64,000 nt of DNA from Desulfarculaceae bacterium (GTDB lineage: Bacteria; Desulfobacterota; Desulfarculia; Desulfarculales; Desulfarculaceae), in assembly GCA_020444545.1 (NCBI GenBank), contig JAHLKT010000003.1:310001-374000 (forward strand), written 5' to 3'. A program made the position numbers and the translations under genes. Positions 33,944 through 42,696 of the stretch are shown in pieces (within the stretch, counting starts at the first letter, position 1; every line of letters starts with the position of its first letter). Below the pieces are notes generated by a model. That model was not told where the DNA came from. It worked only from the letters and a program-made list of their open reading frames with translations, and made no database searches.

Positions 33944-34185
33944 ATGCCCTCACGCCGGTTGGCCGGGATGGGCCGTGGCCGGTGTTTTAAACAAGGGTAA
34001 AACTCCTTAAGACAAGGGGGTCCCCATGGGGCGGCCCCGCCGCGCCGGGCCCAATAACACGGGCGCCGGAGAGGGGCGGGGTTGGTTTTTCGTTTATATC
34101 GCCGCCGGAAATCCGGCAGGCTCTCCGCGCCGGCCAAGGGGCCGGGCGCCGGCTCCCGCCTAGAGGGGCCGGGGGGAGGCAAGCT

Positions 34186-34596
34186 ATGAAAGCCCTCGGA
34201 AGCCATCTGATTCTCGAGCTCTACTCCTGTCCGGCCACCCTGCTGGACGACCCCCAACATGTTTCCCAGGTTATGACCTCGGCGGTGGAAGCCTCCGGCG
34301 CCACCATGATCAAGCCGTTCTTCCACCAGTTCGCGCCTCAGGGCGTCAGCGGCGTGATCATCATCAGCGAGTCGCATTTCACCATCCACACCTGGCCCGA
34401 GTTCGGCTACGCGGCCATCGACGTGTTCACCTGCGGCGACGTCATCGACATGGACGTGGCCGCCGAGACCCTGCGCACCGGTTTCCAGGCCCAGGGCATG
34501 CACAAGATGTCGCTGAGCCGGGGTATGCTGGACCTGCCCGAGGAGCAGATCCGCCACAAGCCCCAACTGGCCGTGGTGGGCCAGGAAGAGGGCTGA
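34186..34596 (+). CDS. speD: S-adenosylmethionine decarboxylase proenzyme
   Basis: Produces decarboxylated SAM, the aminopropyl donor for spermidine. The 136-aa class 1b proenzyme is full length. The self-cleavage site is in IISESHF, where S63 becomes the pyruvoyl group. H68 (FTIHTW) and C83 (VFTCGD) are the usual processing and catalytic residues. GGGGGGAGG lies just before the ATG. It is followed after 70 bases by speE, forming a compact polyamine operon. Confidence 0.95.
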   Translation: MKALGSHLILELYSCPATLLDDPQHVSQVMTSAVEASGATMIKPFFHQFAPQGVSGVIIISESHFTIHTWPEFGYAAIDVFTCGDVIDMDVAAETLRTGFQAQGMHKMSLSRGMLDLPEEQIRHKPQLAVVGQEEG

Positions 34597-34666
34597 CACC
34601 GCCGCCCCCCCAGCCCGGCCCGTGCTTGGCCGGACGCCCCAAGCCAACCCATAGCCTGGAGTCACC

Positions 34667-35614
<948 letters not shown>

Positions 35615-35633
35615 GCCGCTCACGCAAAGCAAA

Positions 35634-35662
35634 CGGGCCGCCGGGTTGTTCCCGGCGGCCCG
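35634..35662. terminator. Bidirectional hairpin between speE and the ferredoxin gene
   Basis: CGGGCCGCCGGG (35634-35645), loop TTGTT, CCCGGCGGCCCG (35651-35662). It is a 12-bp GC stem without a clear T-run on either side, placed 20-22 bases from both convergent stop codons. Confidence 0.6.
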
Positions 35663-35683
35663 CAACTATTTATAGAAGCGCGT

Positions 35684-36817
35684 CTACTTCTTGGTGGCCA
35701 AGAAGCGGTCCAGCTTGGACTTGATGCCCATCATGGCCATCTGCCCGCCGGACAGCTTGCCCCGCGCCTTGGCCAGGCGCATGCCCATCTCCTGGACGTT
35801 GGCCGGCAGCGGCTTCTGCTCCGCCTCGGGCTTGCGCTCCAGGCTCAGCGCGCCGGAGGGGCAGGTGCTCACGCACAGGCCGCAGCCAATACAGCGCTCC
35901 ACGGCCAGCACCACCTTGTCATCGTCGTCCAGGCTAAGGGCATCCATCTGGCAGCGGTCCACGCACACCCCGCAGCCAATGCACTCCTCGGGATCGGCCG
36001 CGGCCAGGAAAGGCGTGCTGGCCAGCTCCCCCGGGCGGGGGTGGCGCTTGAGGGTCTTGAGCACCTGGCAGCAGTCGCCGCAGCAACAGCAGATGTTGAT
36101 GATCTTCTCCGCATTGGTGGGCTGCAAGACCAGGCCCTGCTCGTCGGCGTTCTTGATGATCTCCAGCGCCTCTTCCTGGGTGATGCCCCGCCCCACGCCC
36201 CGGCGCTCGTAGTAATAGGCCCCGGAGCCGAAGATCAGGCAGGACTCCTCCAGCTTGCCGCAGCCCTTGCCCACCAGGGTGTGCTCGCGGCGGCAGATGC
36301 AAGGCGCCACCCACAGCTTCTTCTGGCGGCGGATCAGATCCTCGGCCTGCTCGTGAGGCATGATGCGGTGGCCGGCGTCGATGCTCTGGCCCACCGGGAT
36401 GGTGCGCAGTTGGGGCGCCTCTTTCCACACCTCCGGCTCGAACAGGGTGGGGATGTAGGCGTTCATCAACTCGACCAACTCTTCATCCAGGTTGTCGACG
36501 TTGTACTCCCAGATGCCGATGACGTACTGGGCGGCCATGTACAGGGGATCGCCCTTGGGCGGGTACATGCCCAGGATCAGGCCCTTGTCCACCATCTCGT
36601 CCAGGCGGGTGATGGTCTCGTCCAGGGGCAGCTTGGCCCGCCGGGCGATCACCCCAGCCTTTTCGGGGATCAGGGTGCAGCGCAGCGCCAGCTCGGCCTG
36701 CTCGGGCGTGAAGAGCTTCTTGAGGATCTTCAGTTCGATGCCCTCGGGCGTGGGCGGGTAGCCGCCGGGCAGGCTGTCCAGGTGATGGGCCAGCTTCTGA
36801 AAAACGTCTTGGGCCAT
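35684..36817 (-). CDS. Winged-helix-like protein with two [4Fe-4S] clusters and a CCCC motif
   Basis: A 377-aa iron-sulfur protein. Residues 20-85 look like a helix-turn-helix (PPTPEGIELKILKKLFTPEQAELAL...VIARRAKLPLDETITRLDEMVDKGLI). The middle has C173-x-C175 in APCICRREHT and an unusual run CCCCGDCC (243-250). The C-terminal half is a classic two-cluster ferredoxin domain, C279/C282/C285/C289 and C309/C312/C315/C319. The ATG at 36815-36817 is chosen because the upstream extension is low-quality sequence and the ribosome site GGGAG fits. It may be a redox-responsive regulator or an electron-transfer partner; no partner gene is adjacent. Confidence 0.82.
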   Translation of the reverse strand: MAQDVFQKLAHHLDSLPGGYPPTPEGIELKILKKLFTPEQAELALRCTLIPEKAGVIARRAKLPLDETITRLDEMVDKGLILGMYPPKGDPLYMAAQYVIGIWEYNVDNLDEELVELMNAYIPTLFEPEVWKEAPQLRTIPVGQSIDAGHRIMPHEQAEDLIRRQKKLWVAPCICRREHTLVGKGCGKLEESCLIFGSGAYYYERRGVGRGITQEEALEIIKNADEQGLVLQPTNAEKIINICCCCGDCCQVLKTLKRHPRPGELASTPFLAAADPEECIGCGVCVDRCQMDALSLDDDDKVVLAVERCIGCGLCVSTCPSGALSLERKPEAEQKPLPANVQEMGMRLAKARGKLSGGQMAMMGIKSKLDRFLATKK

Positions 36818-36967
36818 GCTTATGCTCCCAGGAGAATCGTGCGGAGAGTCAATCCTAGCATGAGGCCGGCTCAATTCCTAGGCGAGGGATAGTGACGAAA
36901 GCACCGCGCCCAGGCGGGCGTTTTGGGGTTAGCGCGGGTTGGCTCGAGCGAGGCTGGTAATTATCCG

Positions 36968-37016
36968 GGGTGGCCCAGACAGCTTGCTGTCTGGGTGCCG
37001 CAGGCACAGGAGGTTT
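36968..37016. repeat. Two-hairpin element, copy 2
   Basis: CCCAGACAG/CTGTCTGGG with loop CTTG forms a perfect 9-bp hairpin. It is followed by GTGCC-gca-GGCAC as the second hairpin, and the copy ends with AGGAGGT. This layout matches copies 1 and 4 with different stem bases. Confidence 0.7.
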
Positions 37017-37221
37017 GGCGCAACGTCTCGTTTTCAATGGAGAGGGAAAGGGGCGGGTAATAATAAAGGCCTATCCTGGTAGCGCGGCGCATGACGATTC
37101 CAAGGAAGATCGCCACCTCGCAGCGGGAGATAGCCCTTTTTCATGACCTGCCCTGCTGGCCGCCGCTCCTCGCGATGACTTGCTATTACTGTAATCGGAG
37201 AGAGGCGGGGAATAATTAACT

Positions 37222-37271
37222 CCGGGTGGCACAGACAGCTTGCTGCCTGGGTGCCGCGGGCACAAGAGGTC
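37222..37271. repeat. Two-hairpin element, copy 3
   Basis: CCGGGTGGCACAGACAGC followed by TTGCTGCCTGGGTGCC and the hairpin GTGCC-gcg-GGCAC, ending ACAAGAGGT. It is very close to copy 2 over 50 bases, with one stem mismatch in hairpin 1. Confidence 0.7.
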
Positions 37272-37382
37272 CGGCGGGCGGCATCGCCTCAATTGGTTGG
37301 CCTACCGGACCGCACCATCCCCTGCGAGCAGAGATTGCTTCACTTCGCTCGCAATGACCCTTTTCTATTACTGGCTTATTCT

Positions 37383-37442
37383 CTGCTGGCCCCGATAGCT
37401 CCGCTATCGGAGTTGCCTCGCGGACGCGGGGCAACAAGAAAT
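37383..37442. repeat. Two-hairpin element, copy 4
   Basis: 60 bases with the same ends as copy 1 (CTGCTGGCCCCGA at the left, CAACAAGAAAT at the right). Hairpin 1 keeps its stem with GATAG/CTATC in place of GACAG/CTGTC, a compensatory change. Hairpin 2 is again bounded by TTGCC and GGCAA, with wholly different inner stem bases (CGCG/CGCG). Confidence 0.75.
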
Positions 37443-37449
37443 CTTCTTT

Positions 37450-38244
37450 CTACCGCTCCAGCTCGCTCCTTAGCGAGCGCAGCATCAGCTTCTCATACAG
37501 CCCCGGCATGAGCTTGCTGATCCAGTAGGTCAGCTTGCCCACCGGCGAGAGCACCACCAGGCGCTTCTCCTTGGTCACCGCCCTAAACAGCGCCTCGGCC
37601 ACCTCCTCGGGCGTGGCGATCTTGCCTACGGTGGATTGCTTGTGCTTGGTCAGGCTGCCGTCGCCGTCCAGGGCCGCGTGGGCGATGCCGGTGTTGGTGA
37701 AGCTGGGGCAGATTATGCTCACCCCCACCCCCGCGCTTTTCAGCTCCGCCCGCAGGGTGCCGAAGAGACCGTGCAAGGCGTGCTTGGCGGCAGCGTAGCC
37801 GCTGCGCCCGTAGAGCGGCGCCACCCCGGCCACCGAGCTGATCACCGCGATCTGCCCCCGCCGCGCCAGCAGGCTGGGCAGCGCCGCCTGGGTGCAGTAC
37901 AGGCTGCCGAAGAAGTTCACCCCCATCACCTTGGCGAACACCTCGGGCCGGGTGTCCTGGAAGGCGCTGCGGTGAGTCACCCCCGCGTTGTTCACCAGCA
38001 GGTCCACGCCTCCGAAGCGTGCGATCACCTGGTCCATGGCCTCGCGGCAGGCCGCGGGATCGGTCACGTCGCAGCCCAGCCCCAGGGCCTCGCCCAGCCC
38101 GGCGGCCAGGTTCCGGGCGGCCTCGCCGTCCAGGTCGATCAGCGCCACTCGCGCCCCAGCCTCGGCAAAGCGGCGGGCAAAGGCCGCGCCCAGGCCGCCG
38201 GCCCCGCCGGTGATCACCACCGTCTTGCCCGCGTAATCGCGCAT
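37450..38244 (-). CDS. Short-chain dehydrogenase/reductase
   Basis: A 264-aa NAD(P)-dependent SDR. The cofactor motif is TGGAGGLG, DLD follows beta-2, and NNAG is present. The catalytic set is Ser in ISSVAG with YAAAK (Tyr, Lys), and the C-terminal CPSFTNTG follows. The ATG at 38242-38244 is preferred over the GTG at 38253 because GTGAGG then acts as ribosome site. It overlaps or nearly touches the stop of the epimerase gene. It is the last gene of the TetR-led operon, so it probably reduces or oxidises an intermediate of that pathway. Confidence 0.9.
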   Translation of the reverse strand: MRDYAGKTVVITGGAGGLGAAFARRFAEAGARVALIDLDGEAARNLAAGLGEALGLGCDVTDPAACREAMDQVIARFGGVDLLVNNAGVTHRSAFQDTRPEVFAKVMGVNFFGSLYCTQAALPSLLARRGQIAVISSVAGVAPLYGRSGYAAAKHALHGLFGTLRAELKSAGVGVSIICPSFTNTGIAHAALDGDGSLTKHKQSTVGKIATPEEVAEALFRAVTKEKRLVVLSPVGKLTYWISKLMPGLYEKLMLRSLRSELER

Positions 38245-38249
38245 GGGCC

Positions 38250-39224
38250 TCACTTACCCCGGTTGGCCAGGTAATACTCGAACACCTGGCGGGTGGTCTT
38301 GGCCGGGATGTAGCCCATCACTTCCTTGAGCCGGTCATTGGCCAGCACCGGGCGGTACTGCAAGAAGCCGAGCTGCTCCGGCCCGTACTGGGTCAGGCCC
38401 AGGCGCTTGAGTAGCCACAGGGCGCCCTTGAGCAGCCAGGGCGGCAGGGCCACATAAGGCTTGCCCAGGCGGCGGGCGATGTCGCGCATGCTCAGGGTGC
38501 CGTCGCCGGCCAGGTTGTAGGCCCCAATGGCCCGGCTGAACACCCCAGCCTTGATCACCCCGGCCACGTCCTGGTCCCAGATCATCACAAAGGGGGTGGT
38601 GCTGCCCGCCACGCCCAGAATGAAAGGCTTGTCGAACAGGGCGGTGATCTGGTTGGCCGCCCGCGCCCCCAGGATCACCCCGGGCCGCACGATGAGCTGC
38701 TCCAGCTCCGGGTGGTCCTGGCGCCAGCGGGCCAGCATCTCCTCCACCTGGCGCTTGTGGTCGGAGTAGGCGAACTCCTCGTTGCCCCGGAGGGCGTCGT
38801 CCTCGTGCAGCCACTCGGGGTTGTCGGCATGGTAGCCGTAGGCCGCGCCGCTGCTGGAATAGATGATCTTTTGGGTCCCGGCCTTGAGGCAGCCCATGAG
38901 CACCCGTTCGGTGCCCAAGACATCCACCTCGTACTCCAGTTGGCGGTCGCTCTTCTTGCCCGGGGTCACCAGGGCGGCCAGATGCACCACCACCTCCGGC
39001 TTCTGGTCGGCGATGGCCTTCACCAGCCCGTCGTCGCGCACGTCGGCCTCCAGGTAGGTGACCCCCGGCAGGCGCGTGGCCTCGGGCTCGGGCCGAAGGT
39101 CCATGGCCACGATCTTTTCCAGGCTGCCCGGCTTGGCGGCCAGCATCTCCACCACCTGCCGCCCCAAATATCCCCCCGCCCCGGTGATCAACACCGAGCG
39201 CGGGGCCCACGCCTCAAAGCTCAT
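38250..39224 (-). CDS. NAD-dependent epimerase/dehydratase family protein
   Basis: A 324-aa extended SDR. The cofactor motif is TGAGGYLG (about 15-22), the acidic residue after beta-2 is in MDLRPE, and the catalytic pair lies in SSSGAAYG and YSDHKRQVEE. In the second, the usual YxxxK reads Y-S-D-H-K. VRPGVILG is typical of the sugar or hydroxysteroid dehydrogenase-like branch. The start at 39222-39224 overlaps the transporter stop by one base (TAATG). It is part of the operon 42584-37450. Confidence 0.88.
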   Translation of the reverse strand: MSFEAWAPRSVLITGAGGYLGRQVVEMLAAKPGSLEKIVAMDLRPEPEATRLPGVTYLEADVRDDGLVKAIADQKPEVVVHLAALVTPGKKSDRQLEYEVDVLGTERVLMGCLKAGTQKIIYSSSGAAYGYHADNPEWLHEDDALRGNEEFAYSDHKRQVEEMLARWRQDHPELEQLIVRPGVILGARAANQITALFDKPFILGVAGSTTPFVMIWDQDVAGVIKAGVFSRAIGAYNLAGDGTLSMRDIARRLGKPYVALPPWLLKGALWLLKRLGLTQYGPEQLGFLQYRPVLANDRLKEVMGYIPAKTTRQVFEYYLANRGK

Positions 39225-40138
39225 TACGCCGCCTCCGCTACCGGCCGCCGCGACCAGAAGAAGGCCAGGGTCAGGCCGGCGATGATGTGCCACACACCCC
39301 ACCAGGCGGTGATGATGGCCATGCCCCCCAGGCCGTCGAAGAAGTCGAAGACCAATATCAGGCCTAGGGCCGAGTTCTGGATGCCCACCTCGATGGCCAC
39401 CGCCCGCACGTCGCGCAGGGGCAGCTTGGCCGCCCGGCCGCTCCAATAGCCCAGGCTAAGGGCGCTGGCGTTGTGGAGAGCAACCACCAGGGCCACCAGG
39501 CCCACGTACTTGATGAAGTTGCCCCAGTTGGCCGCCAGGGCCCCGCCCACCACGGCCATGAACACGATCACCGCGAAGATCTTGAAGGGCTTGCGCACCC
39601 GGTCCACCAGGCCCGGGAAGAAGCGCCCCACCAGCATACCCAGCACCATGGGTATGCCCAGGATCATCACGATGGTGGTGAACACGTCCAGGGGGTTGAG
39701 GCTCACCGAGCGCAGGATGGGCTCGGTGCGCGGGTTCAGGCTGCCCCACACCGCCAGGTTCAGCGGGGTCATGATCACCGCCGCGGCGGTCGACACCGCG
39801 GTCATGGACACGCTCACCGCCGAGTTGCCCCCGGCCAAATAGGTCATCATGTTGCTCAGGTTGCCGCCGGGGCAGGCGGCCACCAGGATCATGCCCAGAG
39901 CGATGGAAGGCGCGATGGGCAGGACCAGGGTGAGCAGGAAGGTGAAGGCCGGGAGCAGGATGAACTGGGTCATCAGACCGATGGCCGGGGCCTTGGGTTT
40001 TTTCAGGATGCGGGTGAAGTCGGCCGGCTTCAGGTCCAGCGCAATGCCGAACATCATCAGCCCGATGACCGCGTTGAGGACGAAGAGCCCCGAAGGGTTG
40101 AAGTTCAGCCTTACCGCGTCTATGGCCGCCGCATCCAT
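39224..40138 (-). CDS. Bile acid:sodium symporter family (BASS) transporter
   Basis: A 304-aa inner-membrane protein with about nine to ten hydrophobic segments. The core motifs GLMMFGIALDLKPADF, AACPGGNLSNMMTYLAGGNSAVSVSMTAVST and EVGIQNSALGLIL are those of the BASS family, where the crossing helices bind sodium and an organic anion. Bacterial members import keto acids, pantoate and similar carboxylates. It lies two bases downstream of the TPP-enzyme stop, so it probably brings in the substrate of that enzyme. The substrate itself is not readable. Confidence 0.92.
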   Translation of the reverse strand: MDAAAIDAVRLNFNPSGLFVLNAVIGLMMFGIALDLKPADFTRILKKPKAPAIGLMTQFILLPAFTFLLTLVLPIAPSIALGMILVAACPGGNLSNMMTYLAGGNSAVSVSMTAVSTAAAVIMTPLNLAVWGSLNPRTEPILRSVSLNPLDVFTTIVMILGIPMVLGMLVGRFFPGLVDRVRKPFKIFAVIVFMAVVGGALAANWGNFIKYVGLVALVVALHNASALSLGYWSGRAAKLPLRDVRAVAIEVGIQNSALGLILVFDFFDGLGGMAIITAWWGVWHIIAGLTLAFFWSRRPVAEAA

Positions 40139-40139
40139 C

Positions 40140-41897
40140 CTATTTCCCCTTTGGCTCTTGGTGCATGGCCTTGAAATGGATCAGGCCCGGGGCCCACATG
40201 TGCTTCACCGGGTCCACCTCCACCATGATCACCGCGGGCAGGGGCTGGTCCAGGGCCTCCTTGAGCGCGGCCTCCAACCCGGCCGGGTCCTTGGCCCGCG
40301 CCCCGAAGGCCCCCATGGAGCGGGCCAGGTCGTCCCAGGCGATGGGCCCCAGCTCGGTGCCGATGGTCTTGTCGGTGTCCAGGGACTTCTTGATCATGGT
40401 CTGCACTGGGTGCATGGCAAAGCTCTGGTTGATCTTGACCATGCCCCACTGCCGGTCGCAGCACACCAGCCAGATGGCCTTGAGTCCGTGGCGCACCGCG
40501 GTTTCCAGCTCCTGGGGATGGAAGCCCATGGCCCCGTCGCCGGTGATGCAGTAGACCTGGGTGCCCGGCCGGGCCGCCGCCGCGCCCAGGGCCATGGCCG
40601 TGCCCGCGCCCAGCTGGCCGGTGTGGTGGTGGGTGCCCAGCAGGCAGCCGGGGGTGTGCACCGTGCTGTAAAAGCTGCCCCACACCGCCGCGTTGCCCCC
40701 GTCCAAGACCAGCACCGCGTCTCGGTCCATCAGCTTGCCCGCGATGGCCCCTACGTGGGCCGTTATCAGGGGCGAGCCGGTCTCGCTCAGCTTCTCGTCC
40801 AGCTTGGCCCGGTCCTTGGCCTTTTCTTGGGCCAGCTTTTCCAGCGCCGCGCGGCGCTCTTCCAGGGGCATGGAGGATTTCTTTTCAGCCAACAGGTCGA
40901 TCAGCTCGCGCATGAAGCGCTTCACGTCGGCCAGGACCAGAACGTCCGCCGGGCGGATGCGCCCCAGCACTTCGGGGTCGATGTCCACCTGGATCATCTT
41001 CTGCTGGTCCCAGGGCGCCCAATAGGGCGGCTTGCCCCACCAGTCGGTCTCGCCCATCTCCGAGCCCAGCACCAGGGCCACGTCGGCCGCGTTACGCAGG
41101 CTGTTCACCGCCTTTATGTGCACCAGGGGCCAGGCCAGGGGCGAATCCTCGCTCAGCGCCCCGCGCGCGGCCCAGGAGGTGGTCACCGGCGCGTGCAACA
41201 GCTCGGCCAGCTCGGCCAGCTCCTCATAAGCCTGGGCGTGCAGGATGCCGCTACCCGCGTGGATCATGGGCAGCTTGGCCGTGGCCAGCATCTCCGCCGC
41301 CTGGGCCAGCAGGGACGGGTCGGGCTCCTGGGGCGCGGTGCTGCGGTAGGCCGAAGGCGCGGGCAGGCCCATGGGCTTGCACTCGCCGTTTATCACGTTC
41401 TCGGGCACGTCCAGATGCACCACCCCCGGCCGCCCGCTATAGGCGGCGCGCAGGGCGGTCCGGAGCAGCTCGGGCACCCGGGCGGCGCTGTCGGCGCACA
41501 CCGAGTACTTGGCGATGGCCCCGATGGCCCCCACCTGGTCGAAGTATTGGTAGGCTCCGCCCCGGTCGGGATAGCTGATGGGGGTTCGGCGGCTGCTGGT
41601 GATCAAGAGCACCCGGTTGCCTTCCATCTGCTCGGTGGCCACCCCGGCCAGCATGTTGGCCACCCCGGGCCCGTTGGAGGCGATGCACACCCCCAGCTTG
41701 CCGGTGAGGCGGGCGTAGGCCCCGGCCATGTGCGCGGCGCAGGACTCGTGGCGCGGAGTGATGAACTCCATGCCCTGCTCCTGCACGCAGCCCTTCAGGA
41801 GGGCAAGATAGGTGCCGTCCACGATGCCGAAGATCTTGGCTACGCCTTCCTTGGCGAGCATGGCGGCGATGATGGCGCCCGGAGTGGTGTTGGCCAT
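40140..41897 (-). CDS. Thiamine-diphosphate-dependent enzyme (acetolactate-synthase-like)
   Basis: A 585-aa protein of the AHAS/pyruvate-decarboxylase fold with three domains: pyrimidine-binding 1-170, central 190-330, and PP-binding 370-560. The catalytic glutamate is E51 in PRHESCAAHMAGAYAR. The metal/TPP motif starts GDGAMGF, but where most relatives carry NN at the end of the motif this protein has CD (VCCDRQWG). The aspartate can still coordinate magnesium. It probably cleaves or joins 2-keto acids; the substrate is open. The gene is the first enzyme of the TetR-led operon. Confidence 0.9.
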   Translation of the reverse strand: MANTTPGAIIAAMLAKEGVAKIFGIVDGTYLALLKGCVQEQGMEFITPRHESCAAHMAGAYARLTGKLGVCIASNGPGVANMLAGVATEQMEGNRVLLITSSRRTPISYPDRGGAYQYFDQVGAIGAIAKYSVCADSAARVPELLRTALRAAYSGRPGVVHLDVPENVINGECKPMGLPAPSAYRSTAPQEPDPSLLAQAAEMLATAKLPMIHAGSGILHAQAYEELAELAELLHAPVTTSWAARGALSEDSPLAWPLVHIKAVNSLRNAADVALVLGSEMGETDWWGKPPYWAPWDQQKMIQVDIDPEVLGRIRPADVLVLADVKRFMRELIDLLAEKKSSMPLEERRAALEKLAQEKAKDRAKLDEKLSETGSPLITAHVGAIAGKLMDRDAVLVLDGGNAAVWGSFYSTVHTPGCLLGTHHHTGQLGAGTAMALGAAAARPGTQVYCITGDGAMGFHPQELETAVRHGLKAIWLVCCDRQWGMVKINQSFAMHPVQTMIKKSLDTDKTIGTELGPIAWDDLARSMGAFGARAKDPAGLEAALKEALDQPLPAVIMVEVDPVKHMWAPGLIHFKAMHQEPKGK

Positions 41898-41900
41898 GAG

Positions 41901-42584
41901 TCAGTTCCTTTCCGCGTTGGCCGGCGCGGCCCCGTCCAGGGGAGCCAGTACGCGCCGGATGAGCTCCACGGTGCGTTGCAATTGATCCTCCACCACCGCC
42001 TGGGTCAGGCGTCCCTTGATGTCCAGGTACTCGCGCATGCGCAGCGAGAAGTGGCGCGAGACCAGGGAGGCCAGAAAGACGATGTAGAGGCTGTTTACCC
42101 AGAAGGCGGCCTGGGGCGCGTCCACGTCGGGCCGCACCAGGCCCCGGCCCATGTCCCGGGCCAGCACCGCCTTGAGGTGATCGGCGGTGTACTTTTCCAC
42201 CTCGCGGGAGAGCTTGTCCGCGAAGGGCTCCATCCCGGCCGAGGATATGTTCAGGTAGATGACGAGATATTCGGGGTGGCGGCGGGCAAAGGCCGCGCCC
42301 TGGCGGAAGATGTGCTCCAGTTGCTGAAACACATCCCAATCCGGGTCCAGCTCGCCATACACCGCCTGGCGGGAGCGGGCCAGGCCGTCGCGGGCCACGT
42401 AGAGGTAGAGCTCCTGCTTGCTCTCGAAATAATTGTACAGCGAGCCCTTGGCCACACCGGCCCGGCTGGCCAGTTCGGCCATGTCGGCCTGGTTGAAGCC
42501 CCGCTCGGCAAAGAGCTTGGCCGCTTCGCGCAGAAGCCTTTCCCGCTTGGCGGGATTGATTTTGTCCAGGGTCCCCTTGGGCAC
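41901..42584 (-). CDS. TetR/AcrR-family transcriptional regulator
   Basis: A 227-aa repressor-type regulator. The N-terminal helix-turn-helix (about 13-60) reads REAAKLFAERGFNQADMAELASRAGVAKGSLYNYFESKQELYLYV. The C-terminal ligand domain is of the fatty-acid/CoA-responsive style, without a decisive signature. It is the first gene of the operon and lies 21 bases from the palindromic operator at 42606-42627. Autoregulation and control of the TPP-enzyme/transporter genes are therefore likely. Confidence 0.92.
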   Translation of the reverse strand: MPKGTLDKINPAKRERLLREAAKLFAERGFNQADMAELASRAGVAKGSLYNYFESKQELYLYVARDGLARSRQAVYGELDPDWDVFQQLEHIFRQGAAFARRHPEYLVIYLNISSAGMEPFADKLSREVEKYTADHLKAVLARDMGRGLVRPDVDAPQAAFWVNSLYIVFLASLVSRHFSLRMREYLDIKGRLTQAVVEDQLQRTVELIRRVLAPLDGAAPANAERN

Positions 42585-42605
42585 CGTCAGCCCTCCCTCC
42601 TATTG

Positions 42606-42627
42606 AATGACTGACCGGACAGTCATT
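42606..42627. promoter_or_regulatory. TetR-type operator
   Basis: AATGACTG (42606-42613) and CAGTCATT (42620-42627) are perfect inverted arms around ACCGGA. The form TGACTG-N6-CAGTCA is the classic type of operator for TetR-family regulators of this class. It lies just upstream of the tetR start codon, where binding would block transcription of the operon. Confidence 0.8.
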
Positions 42628-42696
42628 ACGATAGGAAAAAGGCCGCTGTTTGTCAAGTGTTTGTCACCAGGGAAAACGAATATCACTTGGGGCGGG

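Larger units (their letters stand above)
36818..37449. repeat. Second gene-free repeat-rich gap
   Basis: No gene is supported in these 632 bases. The gap contains three copies of the two-hairpin element (36968-37016, 37222-37271 and 37383-37442) and, on the minus strand, copies of the TTGCGAGNNGNG repeat at about 37150-37183 and 37325-37358. The composition is mixed and codon structure is lacking. It mirrors the gap at 24757-25427, 12 kb away. Confidence 0.7.

Noticed and set aside
39849-42614. Very long open frame (about 920 codons) on the plus strand
   Set aside because: It runs antisense to the BASS transporter, TPP enzyme and TetR genes. Its composition (His, Gly, Gln, Arg rich) is that of a GC-rich shadow frame, and it shows no domain.
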